From: Thermocrispum agreste DSM 44070
GTDB taxonomy: Bacteria; Actinomycetota; Actinomycetes; Mycobacteriales; Pseudonocardiaceae
Length of the DNA stretch: 64,000 bases
Direction: 5' to 3'
Assembly (NCBI RefSeq): GCF_000427905.1
Contig: NZ_ATYX01000007.1
Span: 124,001 to 188,000 of the forward strand
Shown here piece by piece: positions 25,190-33,651 of this stretch. The position numbers were made by a program, and so were the translations under genes. The notes beneath the pieces are model-generated. The model saw nothing but the letters and a program-made list of their open reading frames with translations. It did not search any database and was not told the origin of the DNA. How positions within the stretch are numbered: the first letter of the stretch is position 1; every line of letters starts with the position of its first letter.

Positions 25190-27025
25190 ATGACCACGAC
25201 TGGCGAGATCGCGCTGACACATCAGAGTGGCAAGAAGGTACGGACGCTGCCGGAGGCGTTCCAGGAAACCGCCCGGCTACGCCCGTCCGCGGTGGCGTTG
25301 CGGACGCCGGGGAACAAGGTCGCCATCACCTGGCGGGAGTACGCCGACCGGGTACGCAAACTCGCCGCCGGGTTCGCCGCTCTGGGGGTCGGCCACGGCG
25401 ACACGGTCGGCGTGCTGCTGACCAACCGGCCGGAGTTCCACCTGGTCGACACGGCCGCGCTGCACCTCGGCGCCGCGCCGTTCTCCATCTACATCACCTC
25501 GTCGCCGGAGCAGATCAGCTACCTGTTCAGCAACGCCGACAACAAGGTGGTCGTCACCGAGCAGAAGTTCCTCAAGACGATCCAGGCGACTCAGTCGGAC
25601 GTCGAGCACGTCGTGGTGGTCGACGGCGAGGCGGGCGAAGGCACGCTGACGCTGGACGACGTCATGGCACGCGGTTCGGACGACTTCGACTTCGAGGCCA
25701 CGTGGCAGGCGGTCCGGCCGTCGGATCTGGCCACGGTCATCTACACCTCCGGCACCACCGGCCCGCCGAAGGGCGTGGAGATCACCCACGCCAACCTGAT
25801 GGCCGAGGCCGACGCCATCGTCAAGCTCACCGCGACCACCGCGGACGACCGGATCACCTCGTACCTGCCGCACGCCCACATCGCGGACCGGATGACCGCG
25901 CACTACGCGAACCTGCTGATGGGCGTCCAGGTCACCACGGTGGACGACCCGCGCGCCATCGCGGCCGCGCTGCCGGACACCCGGCCGACAGTGTGGCTGG
26001 GCGTGCCGCGGGTGTGGCAGAAGCTCAAGGCGGGCGTCGAGGCCAAGCTGGCCGCGGAGGAAAGCCCGATCAAGAAGAAGCTGGCCGGCTGGGCGGTGGA
26101 CGTCGGGATCAGGGCGGCCAAGCTGCGGCTGAACGGCGAGAGCGTCCCGCTGCCGCTGCGGATCCAGGCGCAGCTGGCGGACCGGCTGGTGCTCGGCAAG
26201 ATCCGCCACGCGCTGGGTTTCGACCAGCTGCGGCACGGCATCAGCGGGGCGGCCGCCATCCCGATCGACACCCTGTACTTCTTCTGGGGCCTCGGCATCC
26301 CGGTCTACGAGGTGTGGGGCATGTCGGAGAACTGCGGCGGCGCCACGTCCAACGTGGCGGGTGCCAACCGGGTCGGGACGGTCGGCAGGCCGATGCACGG
26401 CATCGAGGTGAAGCTGGCGGAGGACGGCGAGCTGCTGCTGCGCGGGGCCGTGGTGATGCGCGGCTACCGCAAACAGCCGGACAAGACCGCGGAAGCGATC
26501 GACGCCGACGGCTGGCTGCACACCGGTGACATCGGCACGATCGACGAAGACGGATACGTGCGCATCGTCGACCGCAAGAAGGAATTGATCATCAACGAGG
26601 CCGGCAAGAACATGTCGCCGACCAACATCGAAAACGCGATGAAGGCGGCGTCACCGTTGATCGGCCAAGTGGTCGCGATCGGCGACAACCGGCCGTACAT
26701 CACCGCGCTGGTGGTCCTGGATCCGGAAGCAGTGCAGGCCAAGAAGGATGATTTCGGCCTGGCCGAGCTGACGCCGTCCGCCGCGGCGGAGAATCCGAAG
26801 GTGCGCGACGCGGTGACCGCGGACATCCGGGAAGGCAACAAGCGGCTGTCCCGGGTGGAGCAAATCAAGCGGTTCGTCATCCTGCCGCAATTCTGGGAAC
26901 CCGGCGGGGACGAAATTACGCCTACGATGAAACTGAAGCGCAAGCCGATCGCCGAGAAATACGCGGCGGACATCGAGGCCCTGTACTCGACGCCTGCCGG
27001 ACCCGCGGTGATCGATCTCGGCTGA
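25190..27025 (+). CDS. Long-chain fatty-acid-CoA ligase (FadD15-like)
   Basis: ATP-dependent activation of fatty acids to acyl-CoA. The 611 residues show the adenylate-forming motifs: A3 [20 protein letters not shown] near residue 183, A5 [13 protein letters not shown]7 [18 protein letters not shown]8 [17 protein letters not shown] and a C-terminal lysine region ([11 protein letters not shown]). It is of the long FadD15/FACL type. ATG 25190 has AAAGG 6 nt upstream; the longer frame from 25082 is rejected. A DevR gene follows after a strong hairpin. Confidence 0.93.
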   Translation: MTTTGEIALTHQSGKKVRTLPEAFQETARLRPSAVALRTPGNKVAITWREYADRVRKLAAGFAALGVGHGDTVGVLLTNRPEFHLVDTAALHLGAAPFSIYITSSPEQISYLFSNADNKVVVTEQKFLKTIQATQSDVEHVVVVDGEAGEGTLTLDDVMARGSDDFDFEATWQAVRPSDLATVIYTSGTTGPPKGVEITHANLMAEADAIVKLTATTADDRITSYLPHAHIADRMTAHYANLLMGVQVTTVDDPRAIAAALPDTRPTVWLGVPRVWQKLKAGVEAKLAAEESPIKKKLAGWAVDVGIRAAKLRLNGESVPLPLRIQAQLADRLVLGKIRHALGFDQLRHGISGAAAIPIDTLYFFWGLGIPVYEVWGMSENCGGATSNVAGANRVGTVGRPMHGIEVKLAEDGELLLRGAVVMRGYRKQPDKTAEAIDADGWLHTGDIGTIDEDGYVRIVDRKKELIINEAGKNMSPTNIENAMKAASPLIGQVVAIGDNRPYITALVVLDPEAVQAKKDDFGLAELTPSAAAENPKVRDAVTADIREGNKRLSRVEQIKRFVILPQFWEPGGDEITPTMKLKRKPIAEKYAADIEALYSTPAGPAVIDLG

Positions 27026-27050
27026 CGCGGCAGCGGGCGGACCGTGCCGG

Positions 27051-27091
27051 ACCCTCCCGCTGCCGTGCCTGCCAACGGCCAGCGGGAGGGT
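27051..27091 (+). promoter_or_regulatory. Large hairpin that includes the devR ribosome-binding site
   Basis: ACCCTCCCGCTG (27051-27062) and CAGCGGGAGGGT (27080-27091) form a perfect 12-bp stem, with an inner CCGT/ACGG pairing inside the 17-nt loop. There is no T tract. The right arm contains GGGAGGG, the only good Shine-Dalgarno for the devR ATG at 27097. The hairpin could therefore stop transcription from fadD, or hold the ribosome site closed when read through. Confidence 0.75.
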
Positions 27092-27096
27092 GTCGC

Positions 27097-27738
27097 ATGA
27101 TCCGGGTGTTCCTGGTCGACGACCACGAGGTGGTCCGCCGCGGTGTGGCGGACATGCTGGAATCCGATCCCGAGCTGGCCGTCGTCGGCGAAGCCGCCAC
27201 GGCCGATCAGGCGTTGGCCAGGATCCCGGCGCTGAAACCGGACGTCGCGGTGCTCGACGTCCGGCTGCCCGACGGCAACGGGGTGGAGCTGTGCCGAGAG
27301 CTGCGCTCGTCGATGCCGCAGCTGCACTGCCTGATGCTCACCTCCTTCACCGACGAGCAGGCCATGCTGGACGCGATCATGGCGGGCGCCAGCGGTTACG
27401 TGATCAAGGACATCAAGGGCATGGACCTGGTCCGCGCGGTGCGGGACGTGGCGAGTGGCCGATCGCTGCTGGACAACCGGGCGGCCAGTGCATTGATCAC
27501 CAAATTGCGCTCGGACACCAAACCGGAAGGCCCGCTGGCGTCGCTGACCGAACGGGAACGGACGTTGCTCGAGCTGATTGGGGAAGGATTGACCAACCGG
27601 CAGATCTCCGAGCGCATGTTCCTCGCCGAGAAGACGGTGAAGAATTACGTCTCCCGCCTGCTGACCAAGCTGGGGATGCAGCGCCGCACGCAGGTCGCGG
27701 TACTCGCCGCGAAGCTGCGCAACGACCAGGGCCGTTGA
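27097..27738 (+). CDS. devR: DevR/DosR-type NarL-family response regulator
   Basis: A 213-residue two-component regulator. The receiver ([19 protein letters not shown], phospho-acceptor Asp54, Thr82/Ser83, Lys104) is joined to a LuxR HTH ([20 protein letters not shown]). Long stretches such as [11 protein letters not shown] and [15 protein letters not shown] agree almost residue for residue with mycobacterial DosR/DevR, the hypoxia and nitric-oxide dormancy regulator. No DevS/DosT sensor kinase is in this window, so it is encoded elsewhere. A DosR-like box precedes the next gene. Function as a redox or hypoxia regulator is inferred from orthology. Confidence 0.92.
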   Translation: MIRVFLVDDHEVVRRGVADMLESDPELAVVGEAATADQALARIPALKPDVAVLDVRLPDGNGVELCRELRSSMPQLHCLMLTSFTDEQAMLDAIMAGASGYVIKDIKGMDLVRAVRDVASGRSLLDNRAASALITKLRSDTKPEGPLASLTERERTLLELIGEGLTNRQISERMFLAEKTVKNYVSRLLTKLGMQRRTQVAVLAAKLRNDQGR

Positions 27739-27759
27739 GCGGCCGAGGTTCCCGCATGG

Positions 27760-27779
27760 TTGGGGACTTTTTGCCCTTC
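27760..27779 (+). promoter_or_regulatory. Candidate DosR/DevR box upstream of the ANTAR gene
   Basis: TTGGGGACTTTTTGCCCTTC matches the mycobacterial 20-bp DosR consensus TTSGGGACTWWAGTCCCSAA at 14 positions, including the first 11 in a row and the later CCC. It lies about 48 to 67 bp upstream of the ANTAR start, right behind the devR-like gene. The match is by eye. Confidence 0.5.
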
Positions 27780-27826
27780 CTGCCACCCGCCGGCGCTGAG
27801 AGCATCAGTTGCCGAGGAGGTCGGGA

Positions 27827-28096
27827 ATGCCTAGATCCAGGGAAGCCGAGCTTCTGAAGACGGTCCAGCACTACAAGACCCTGAGTGAACAGCTGCAGCA
27901 CGCGCTGGAGAGCCGGATCGCCATCGAACAAGCCAAGGGAATTCTGTCGGAACGCTACCGGATCACGGTCGACGAAGCGTTCCAGCTGCTCCGCTCGTAC
28001 TGCCGCGCGCACAACCTGAAGATCGCCGATGCCGCGCGGGCGTTGACCGTTCGCCCGGAGAAGCCGACTGCACCGACGGGTCACGCGGTAGCCTGA
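27827..28096 (+). CDS. Stand-alone ANTAR-domain protein
   Basis: An 89-residue protein consisting of a short N-terminal helix and an ANTAR domain (SRIAIEQAKGILSERYRITV, then EAFQLLRSYCRAHNLKIADA). ANTAR domains bind dual-stem-loop RNA and prevent termination. Most are fused to a GAF or receiver domain; this one has neither and probably needs a partner or acts constitutively. ATG 27827 has GAGGAGG 6 nt upstream. It follows the DevR gene with a DosR-like box between, suggesting hypoxia-linked control. RNA targets cannot be predicted. Confidence 0.88.
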   Translation: MPRSREAELLKTVQHYKTLSEQLQHALESRIAIEQAKGILSERYRITVDEAFQLLRSYCRAHNLKIADAARALTVRPEKPTAPTGHAVA

Positions 28097-28104
28097 TCAC
28101 CCCT

Positions 28105-28131
28105 ACGGCCCGGCCGCCGAGGCCGGGCCGT
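28105..28131. terminator. Hairpin terminator between convergent genes
   Basis: ACGGCCCGGCC (28105-28115) and GGCCGGGCCGT (28121-28131) form an 11-bp perfect stem with a 5-nt loop, 9 nt after the ANTAR stop and 18 nt from the end of the opposing CDF gene. There is no long T tract, as is usual for high-GC actinobacterial hairpin terminators. It would serve both strands. Confidence 0.75.
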
Positions 28132-28148
28132 GTTCCACGACTGGGGGA

Positions 28149-29066
28149 TCACCAACTGAGTTCGGCGCACCGCGCCGCCGCGCTGCGCGGTTCGACCTGC
28201 ATGGTCGCGTGCTCGATGTGGAAGTCGTCCGCCAGTACGCGCTGCGCCTCGGCCAGCACCTCGGCGCTGTCGGCGTCGTCGTCGATGGTCAGATGCGCCG
28301 ACGCCACTTCCATACCGGACGTGAGCGTCCAGATGTGCAGGTCGTGCACGTCCGTCACGCCCGCGATGCGCTCCAGCTGGCCGGCTACCCGCTCGACGTC
28401 GATCCGCTCCGGCGCGTGCTGGAACAGGATGCGCAGCGACCGCCGCGCCAGGCCGACCGCCCGCGGCAGGACGTAGACAGCCAGGGCGACACCGATGATC
28501 GGGTCGGCGTAACGCCAGCCGGTCAGCAGGATGACGGCGCCGCTGATCAGCACGGCGACCGAGCCGACGAGGTCGGCCAGCACCTCGAGGTAGGCGCCGC
28601 GCACGCTGAGGCTCTCCTGCGCGCCGGATCTGAGCAGCAGGAAGGCCACGAGGTTGGCCACCAGGCCGACCAGCGCCGTGACGACCACCGGCAGCCCCGG
28701 CACGTCCGGCGGCGCGGCGAAGCGGGTGACGGCTTCGTAGAGCACGTAGCCCGCGACCGCGAACAGCAGCGCGGCGTTGAGCAAGGCGGAGAGCACCTCG
28801 CCCCGGTACATCCCGAACGTGCGGGTGGACGTGGGCTTGGCGACCCGCGCCAGCACGATGGCCACCAACGCCATGCCGATGCCGAACACGTCGGTGAACA
28901 TGTGCGCGGCGTCGGAGAGCAGGGCCAGGGAGCCGGTGAGCACGCCGACGGCCACTTCCAGCACCAGGATCGTCAAGCCGATGCCGAACGCCGCCAGCAA
29001 GCGCTTGAGGTAGCGCCCCGATGCGTGCCCCGGCCGCGTCGGACCGTGGTGGTGGTGGTGGCCCAC
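28149..29066 (-). CDS. Cation diffusion facilitator (Zn/Co/Cd efflux)
   Basis: A 305-residue CDF transporter exporting divalent metal by proton exchange. It begins with a His-rich stretch (GHHHHHGP), then about six membrane spans with the metal-site motif SLALLSDAAHMFTDVFG in helix 2 and VLADLVGSVAVLISGAV in helix 5. A cytosolic C-terminal domain follows (GVTDVHDLHIWTLTSGMEV). GTG 29066 is chosen because GGGAG lies 6 nt upstream and the His-rich start follows; the frame to 29147 crosses repeats. The metal is most likely Zn, inferred from the H-D pattern. Two 22-bp repeats lie upstream. Confidence 0.92.
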   Translation of the reverse strand: MGHHHHHGPTRPGHASGRYLKRLLAAFGIGLTILVLEVAVGVLTGSLALLSDAAHMFTDVFGIGMALVAIVLARVAKPTSTRTFGMYRGEVLSALLNAALLFAVAGYVLYEAVTRFAAPPDVPGLPVVVTALVGLVANLVAFLLLRSGAQESLSVRGAYLEVLADLVGSVAVLISGAVILLTGWRYADPIIGVALAVYVLPRAVGLARRSLRILFQHAPERIDVERVAGQLERIAGVTDVHDLHIWTLTSGMEVASAHLTIDDDADSAEVLAEAQRVLADDFHIEHATMQVEPRSAAARCAELSW

Positions 29067-29098
29067 TGCGTCTCCCTCTCCGTCGGTCTTGCCCGAGG

Positions 29099-29142
29099 TA
29101 ACCCACTGGGTCGGTGCGGATAACCCACCGGGTCGGTGCAGA
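29099..29142. repeat. Two 22-bp repeats with palindromic cores upstream of the CDF gene
   Basis: The units at 29099-29120 and 29121-29142 agree at 20 of 22 positions. Each holds an 11-bp palindrome, ACCCACTGGGT at 29101-29111 and ACCCACCGGGT at 29123-29133. The spacing is two helical turns, placing both on one face of the DNA. They lie 33-76 bp upstream of the GTG of the metal exporter, a typical place for a metal-sensing repressor or activator. No regulator gene is adjacent. Confidence 0.7.
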
Positions 29143-29257
29143 CACATTGTCAGATGCGCATATGTTCACGCAACGCCCCGGCGCCGTGATGCCGACCGCA
29201 TGACAAGGCCGCTACGGGCATGCGCTACTCTTGCTACAGCACACCACACCGGTGGTT

Positions 29258-29330
29258 GCCCTTGTAGCTCAGTGGATAGAGCACTGCCCTCCGGAGGCAG
29301 GTGTCGCAGGTTCGAATCCTGCCAAGGGCG
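29258..29330 (+). tRNA. tRNA-Arg (anticodon CCG)
   Basis: A 73-nt cloverleaf: acceptor GCCCTTG pairs with CAAGGGC, D arm GCTCAGTGGATAGAGC, anticodon stem CTGCC/GGCAG around CTCCGGA (anticodon CCG, reading CGG), and a T arm with GGTTCGAATCC. The discriminator is G and CCA is not encoded. It is a single-copy gene here, followed by a strong terminator. No integrase or duplicated 3' end marks it as an attachment site in this window. Confidence 0.97.
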
Positions 29331-29350
29331 CACAGCGCAAGACCTGAAAG

Positions 29351-29388
29351 AACGGCCCCGACCAGCGGAAACGCCAGTCGGGGCCGTT
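29351..29388 (+). terminator. Intrinsic terminator after tRNA-Arg
   Basis: AACGGCCCCGAC (29351-29362) pairs with GTCGGGGCCGTT (29377-29388) in a perfect 12-bp stem with a 14-nt loop. The run TTTT at 29387-29390 closes it. It sits 20 nt downstream of the tRNA 3' end. Confidence 0.9.
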
Positions 29389-29536
29389 TTCGTCTCCACG
29401 TGGCCTGCCACGGCCGAACCCAGCCGGACACGGGCACTTACGCGCAGTGCACGTGACGAGTCGAACGGGGCGCTGGACACGATGCCCTGACGCTTCCTGG
29501 ACGCGCTGCCGGGCCACGCCGTCCTGTCCGCGCACA

Positions 29537-29738
29537 CAGATGGGCGCAAGCGAAGCCGCCCGACTGACGACCCGCACCCACCGCCCCCCCCCGCACACAC
29601 AGATGGGCGCAAGCGAAGCCGCCCGACTGACGACCAGCACCCACCGCCCCGCCCCGCACACACAGATGGGCGCAAGCGAAGCCGCCCGACTGACGACCGG
29701 CACCCACCGCCCCATCCCGCACACACAGATGGGCGCAG
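29537..29738. repeat. 63-bp tandem repeat, 3.2 copies, in the 29.3-29.8 kb gap
   Basis: Units start at 29537, 29600 and 29663, with a truncated fourth at 29726 that keeps only its first 13 bases. Copies are nearly identical except for a short C-rich variable segment at the unit end. Because 63 is divisible by three, several frames stay open through the array, but none looks like protein. It fills the space between the tRNA terminator and the end of the acyl-CoA synthetase gene. I see no gene in 29331-29799. Confidence 0.9.
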
Positions 29739-29799
29739 GTCTCCGTCACCACGCTGAGCGAGTGCCCTGCGAGAGCGCGGGCAGCCGGCCGCGCTCCGC

Positions 29800-31518
29800 T
29801 CAGCCGGACTGCCCGCCCTTCAGCTGCGGGAACTGGTCGTCCCGCCACTCCCCCGAACGAGCCTGCCCGGCCGACGACTGCTCCCGCTGCCTCAGCTCGA
29901 CCCGGCGGATCTTGCCGGAGATCGTCTTCGGCAACTCGGCGAACTCCAGGCGGCGCACCCGCTGGTACGGCGCGAGGTGTTCCCGGGCGTACTTGAGGAT
30001 GTCGAACGCGGTCTGCTCGGTCGGCTCGTAGCCGGGAGCCAGCGCCACGTAGGCCTTCGGCACCGCCAGCCGCACCTCGTCCGGAGCGGGCACGACCGCC
30101 GCCTCGGCCACCGCCGGGTGCTCGATGAGCACGCTCTCCAGCTCGAACGGGCTGATCTTGTAGTCGGACGCCTTGAACACGTCGTCGGTCCGGCCGATGT
30201 AGGTGATGTAGCCGTCCTCGTCCCGGGAAGCCACGTCGCCGGTGTGGTAGAAGCCGCCCGCCATGGCTTCCGCGTTGCGTGCCTCGTCGCCGCGATAGCC
30301 GGTCATGAGCGCCACCGGATGTGCCGACAGGTCGAGGCAGATCTCCCCCTCGCCGACGCCTTCGACCACCTTCCCGGTGGTGGGGTCGACCAGGACCGTC
30401 GGAATCGCAGGCAGCGGCCGCCCCATCGAACCCGGCTTCACCGGCGAGCCCGGGGTGTTGCCGATCTGCGCAGTCGTCTCCGTCTGGCCGTAGCCGTCCC
30501 GGATGGTCACGCCCCACCGGCGCTCCACCTGGCTGATCACCTCGGGGTTGAGCGGTTCACCGGCGGCCACCAGCTCCCGCAACGACTCCGGCTTGCCACC
30601 CAGATCCGCGTTGATCAGCATCCGCCAGACCGTCGGCGGAGCGCAGAACGAGTTCACCGCCTCGTCGCGCAGCCGGGTCAGCAACGACGCCGCGTCGAAT
30701 CGCGCGTAGTTGTACACCAGCACGGTCGCCTCGGCGTTGTACGGCGCGAAGAAGCACGACCACGCGTGCTTGGCCCAGCCGGGCGAGGAGATGTTCAGGT
30801 GGACGTCACCGGGGCGGATGCCCAGCCAGTACATCGTCGACAGATGCCCCACCGGGTACGAGGCCTGCGTGTGGACCACCAGCTTCGGCCGGGACGTCGT
30901 GCCGCTGGTGAAGTAGAGCAGCAGCGTGTCGTCCGGGGCCGTGCCCGGGTGCTCCACCACGGGGTTCTCGATCCCGTAGGCCTGCTGCAGGTTCAGCCAT
31001 CCGTCGGCGGGGCCGACCGACACCTTCCGGTAGTCCCCGGGCACGTCGGCGAACTTCCCGGTGTCGCCCGGGTTGCAGACCACCATGCTCGCCTCGGCGC
31101 GCTCGACACGGTCCAGCAGGTCCTTCGGGCCGAGTGCCGTGGTCGCCGGGAGGATGACCGCGCCCACCTTCATCACGCCGAGCATCACGTCCCACAACTC
31201 GACCTGATTGCCGAGCATGACGAGCACGACGTCGCCCTTGCCGATCCCGTTCTCCCGCAGCCAGGCGGCGACCTGGTCGGACCGGTGCGCCATCTGCGCG
31301 AACGAGACCGACGTGCGCTCACCCGCCTCGTCGAGGATCACCAGGCCCGGGCGGTCGTTGCCCCGGGCGATCTCGTCGAACCAGTCGTGCGCCCAGTTCC
31401 ACCGCGGCCCCACGTCGGGAAACGTGAACTCGGCGGCGGCCTGGTCGTAGTCGTCACGGAGGTCGAGCAAACGGTCACGGGCGGCCCGGAACCGGGCGGT
31501 CGAGGTTGCGGTGTCCAC
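29800..31518 (-). CDS. AMP-forming acyl-CoA synthetase (medium-chain/acetyl type)
   Basis: A 572-residue adenylate-forming enzyme that activates a short- or medium-chain acid to its CoA ester. Motifs: A3 LLYFTSGTTSRPKLVVHTQA near residue 200, A5 IRDGYGQTETTAQIGN, A7 GGFYHTGDVASRDEDGYI, A8 YIGRTDDVFKASDYKISPFE, and the C-terminal lysine in LPKTISGKIRRVELR. The layout resembles the ACSM/medium-chain family rather than canonical Acs. GTG 31518 is selected because AAGGGAG lies 5 nt upstream; a frame to 31545 exists. It is divergent from menC, with 198 bp between. Confidence 0.9.
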   Translation of the reverse strand: MDTATSTARFRAARDRLLDLRDDYDQAAAEFTFPDVGPRWNWAHDWFDEIARGNDRPGLVILDEAGERTSVSFAQMAHRSDQVAAWLRENGIGKGDVVLVMLGNQVELWDVMLGVMKVGAVILPATTALGPKDLLDRVERAEASMVVCNPGDTGKFADVPGDYRKVSVGPADGWLNLQQAYGIENPVVEHPGTAPDDTLLLYFTSGTTSRPKLVVHTQASYPVGHLSTMYWLGIRPGDVHLNISSPGWAKHAWSCFFAPYNAEATVLVYNYARFDAASLLTRLRDEAVNSFCAPPTVWRMLINADLGGKPESLRELVAAGEPLNPEVISQVERRWGVTIRDGYGQTETTAQIGNTPGSPVKPGSMGRPLPAIPTVLVDPTTGKVVEGVGEGEICLDLSAHPVALMTGYRGDEARNAEAMAGGFYHTGDVASRDEDGYITYIGRTDDVFKASDYKISPFELESVLIEHPAVAEAAVVPAPDEVRLAVPKAYVALAPGYEPTEQTAFDILKYAREHLAPYQRVRRLEFAELPKTISGKIRRVELRQREQSSAGQARSGEWRDDQFPQLKGGQSG

Positions 31519-31716
31519 GCTGACTCCCTTGCAGACGGTTCGCATCGGTGACGACGGCGAGGGTGGTCAAGGTCCGCCGAATGCGCAAGACCCGTCACTT
31601 CGATCGGGGGGCCGGCAGGCGCACCGCACCGCGCATGCCGGTGCCGCGCCCGGCCGGGCACATCACTACCGTGGTGCCAGCAGCCGCTCTCGCCGAAACG
31701 AGGACATCGACGCCTG

Positions 31717-32709
31717 ATGACCAGCGACATCGACTTCGACGGTGCGCACGTCTATGCCATTCCGATGCGCACTCGCTTCCGTGGCATCACAGTGCGGGAG
31801 GGCATGCTGATCCGCGGCCCCGCCGGGTGGGCCGAGTTCTGCCCGTTCGCCGACTACGACGACGTCGTGTCGGTGTCCTGGCTGGCTGCCGCCGTCGAAC
31901 AATGCGCCGTGGGATGGCCTGAGCCGGTACGCGATCGCATCCCGATCAACTGCACCGTCCCGGCCGTCGATCCGGTGCGCGCTCACGACATCGCGGCACG
32001 TTCCGGCTGCAGCACCGCCAAGGTCAAGGTCGCCGACCATCCCGACTCGCTCTCGGAAGACCTCGCCCGCGTGGAAGCCGTACGCGACGCGCTCGGCCCG
32101 AACGGCGCCATCCGGGTGGATGCCAACGGCGTGTGGGATGTCGACACGGCCGTGACGCACATCCGGCGGCTCGACCGCGCCGCCGGCGGCCTCGAGTACG
32201 TCGAGCAACCGTGCCGCACGATCGAGGAATTGGCCGCTGTCCGCCGCAAGGTCGACGTACGCATCGCCGCAGACGAGTCCATTCGCCGCGCCGAGGATCC
32301 CATGCGCGTCGCGGTCGCGGGCGCGGCGGATGTGGCCGTGATCAAGTGCACGCCGCTCGGCGGGGTGCGTCGAGCACTGCGCGTGGCCGAAGCCGCCGGG
32401 CTGCCCTGCGTGGTTTCCTCGGCGCTGGAAACGAGCGTCGGTCTGTCCGCCCAGCTGGCGCTGGCCGGGGCGTTGCCCGAACTCGACTTCGCCTGCGGCC
32501 TCGGCACGCTCGCCCTGCTCGAGGGAGACGTCGTTGCCGATGCCTGCTCACTGCGGCCGACCGACGGATACCTCCCCGTACCGCGGACGCCACCTGCCCC
32601 TGACCCGGTACTGCTCGAAACCTATGCCCCCGACCCCGCGCGAGCTGCGTGGTGGCGTGACCGGCTGGCGCGCGTCCGCGCGCAGCTCGCATCCGCCGAG
32701 CAAGTTTGA
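31717..32709 (+). CDS. menC: o-Succinylbenzoate synthase
   Basis: Enolase-superfamily enzyme dehydrating SHCHC to o-succinylbenzoate in menaquinone synthesis. In 330 residues it shows the KxK-type lysine pair in STAKVKVADHPD, metal ligands in IRVDANGVWD, EYVEQPCRT and IAADESIRR, and the second catalytic lysine in VAVIKCTPLGGV. Length and block order match actinobacterial MenC. The neighbouring synthetase is not an obvious MenE, so menC appears detached from a men cluster. It ends 5 bp from the opposing hydrolase gene. Confidence 0.9.
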   Translation: MTSDIDFDGAHVYAIPMRTRFRGITVREGMLIRGPAGWAEFCPFADYDDVVSVSWLAAAVEQCAVGWPEPVRDRIPINCTVPAVDPVRAHDIAARSGCSTAKVKVADHPDSLSEDLARVEAVRDALGPNGAIRVDANGVWDVDTAVTHIRRLDRAAGGLEYVEQPCRTIEELAAVRRKVDVRIAADESIRRAEDPMRVAVAGAADVAVIKCTPLGGVRRALRVAEAAGLPCVVSSALETSVGLSAQLALAGALPELDFACGLGTLALLEGDVVADACSLRPTDGYLPVPRTPPAPDPVLLETYAPDPARAAWWRDRLARVRAQLASAEQV

Positions 32710-32714
32710 CGCCG

Positions 32715-33587
32715 TCAGCGCCCGATTTGCACCTCGTCCGCGAGAACCAGCAGCTCCTTGCGCACCAGATCCGGGCGTTCGTCGACGATGAAGTGCCCGC
32801 AGCCCGGCACGCGCTCGAGGGTGTAGCTGTCGGCGCGCGCGGTTTCCGCCGCCGCCAACGCGGGGTGGATGGCCGGGTCGTTCATCCCGAACAGGGCGCG
32901 GATCGGCACGGTTGCGCGTCGGCGCTCCGGATGCCGGGCCAATGCCGGGAACTCGTGCAGCACGAACGTGCGGTAGGTGTCGCGGGCCGCCTTCGCGCTG
33001 ACCGGATTGCGGAAGGCGTCCGCGAAGATGCGCGCCGCCGATGCGTCCACCCCCGCTTTCACGAGCAGCGTGTGGACGAAAGCGGTGTGGCGGTGCAGGG
33101 GAACGCCGGCGACCGCAACCACCGGCTGATACCCGAACCGCCACAAGTGCGGCAGCACCGTGGACGGTCGCTGCCAGGGGTGGGCGATGTTCAGCGCCAG
33201 CAAGCCCGCGATGCGTTCCGGTGCCCGCAGCGCCACCAGATACCCGATCCACCCGCCCCAGTCGTGCCCGGCCAGCAGGACCCGGTCGAGCCCGAGCTCG
33301 TCGAGCAAAGCCAGTACGTCACTGGCCACGGCCTCCTTCGACCATCGGTGCGGTGCCGGCCCCGACCAGCCGTATCCGGGCAAGTCGGGAGCGATGACGC
33401 GCATGCCGTCCGGTGGGTCGGCGAGCAGGTCCCGGTAGCAGTAGTGGTGCTGTGGCCAGCCGTGCAACGCCAGCACCGGGGTGCCCGATCCCGCTTCGGT
33501 CACGTGGAAGCGCACTCCCCTGGCGACGACCGTGTGCCGTCGCACGCCGGGAATCTCCGGCGGCGCCGATGCCTGCCGAGCGGTCAT
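32715..33587 (-). CDS. Alpha/beta-fold hydrolase (epoxide hydrolase/haloalkane dehalogenase-like)
   Basis: A 290-residue cytosolic hydrolase. The oxyanion region is VLALHGWPQHHYCYRDLL and the nucleophile elbow is VLLAGHDWGGWIGYLVAL, where Asp takes the place of Ser, as in epoxide hydrolases and dehalogenases. GCGHFIVDERPD carries the catalytic His. The residues needed to separate these two activities are not decisive by eye. ATG 33587 is preferred to a frame reaching 33761. It is last in a minus-strand set with a broken glycosyltransferase and a GNAT gene. Confidence 0.87.
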   Translation of the reverse strand: MTARQASAPPEIPGVRRHTVVARGVRFHVTEAGSGTPVLALHGWPQHHYCYRDLLADPPDGMRVIAPDLPGYGWSGPAPHRWSKEAVASDVLALLDELGLDRVLLAGHDWGGWIGYLVALRAPERIAGLLALNIAHPWQRPSTVLPHLWRFGYQPVVAVAGVPLHRHTAFVHTLLVKAGVDASAARIFADAFRNPVSAKAARDTYRTFVLHEFPALARHPERRRATVPIRALFGMNDPAIHPALAAAETARADSYTLERVPGCGHFIVDERPDLVRKELLVLADEVQIGR

Positions 33588-33651
33588 GCCCTGATCATCG
33601 GCCACCGACCGTGAACCCGGCCAGTCCCACGGCTGGCGAGCGGAGATCCCG

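Noticed and set aside
29258-29330. tRNA-Arg as an attachment site for an integrated element.
   Set aside because: No integrase, no phage or plasmid genes and no repeated tRNA 3' end were seen in the window.
29166-29726. Long minus-strand frames encoding 21-residue repeats.
   Set aside because: They run through the tRNA, its terminator and the 63-bp repeats; the frame is open only because the unit is a multiple of three.
29537-29738. A CRISPR array at the 63-bp repeats.
   Set aside because: The repeats are contiguous with no unique spacers, the period is uniform and no cas gene is present.
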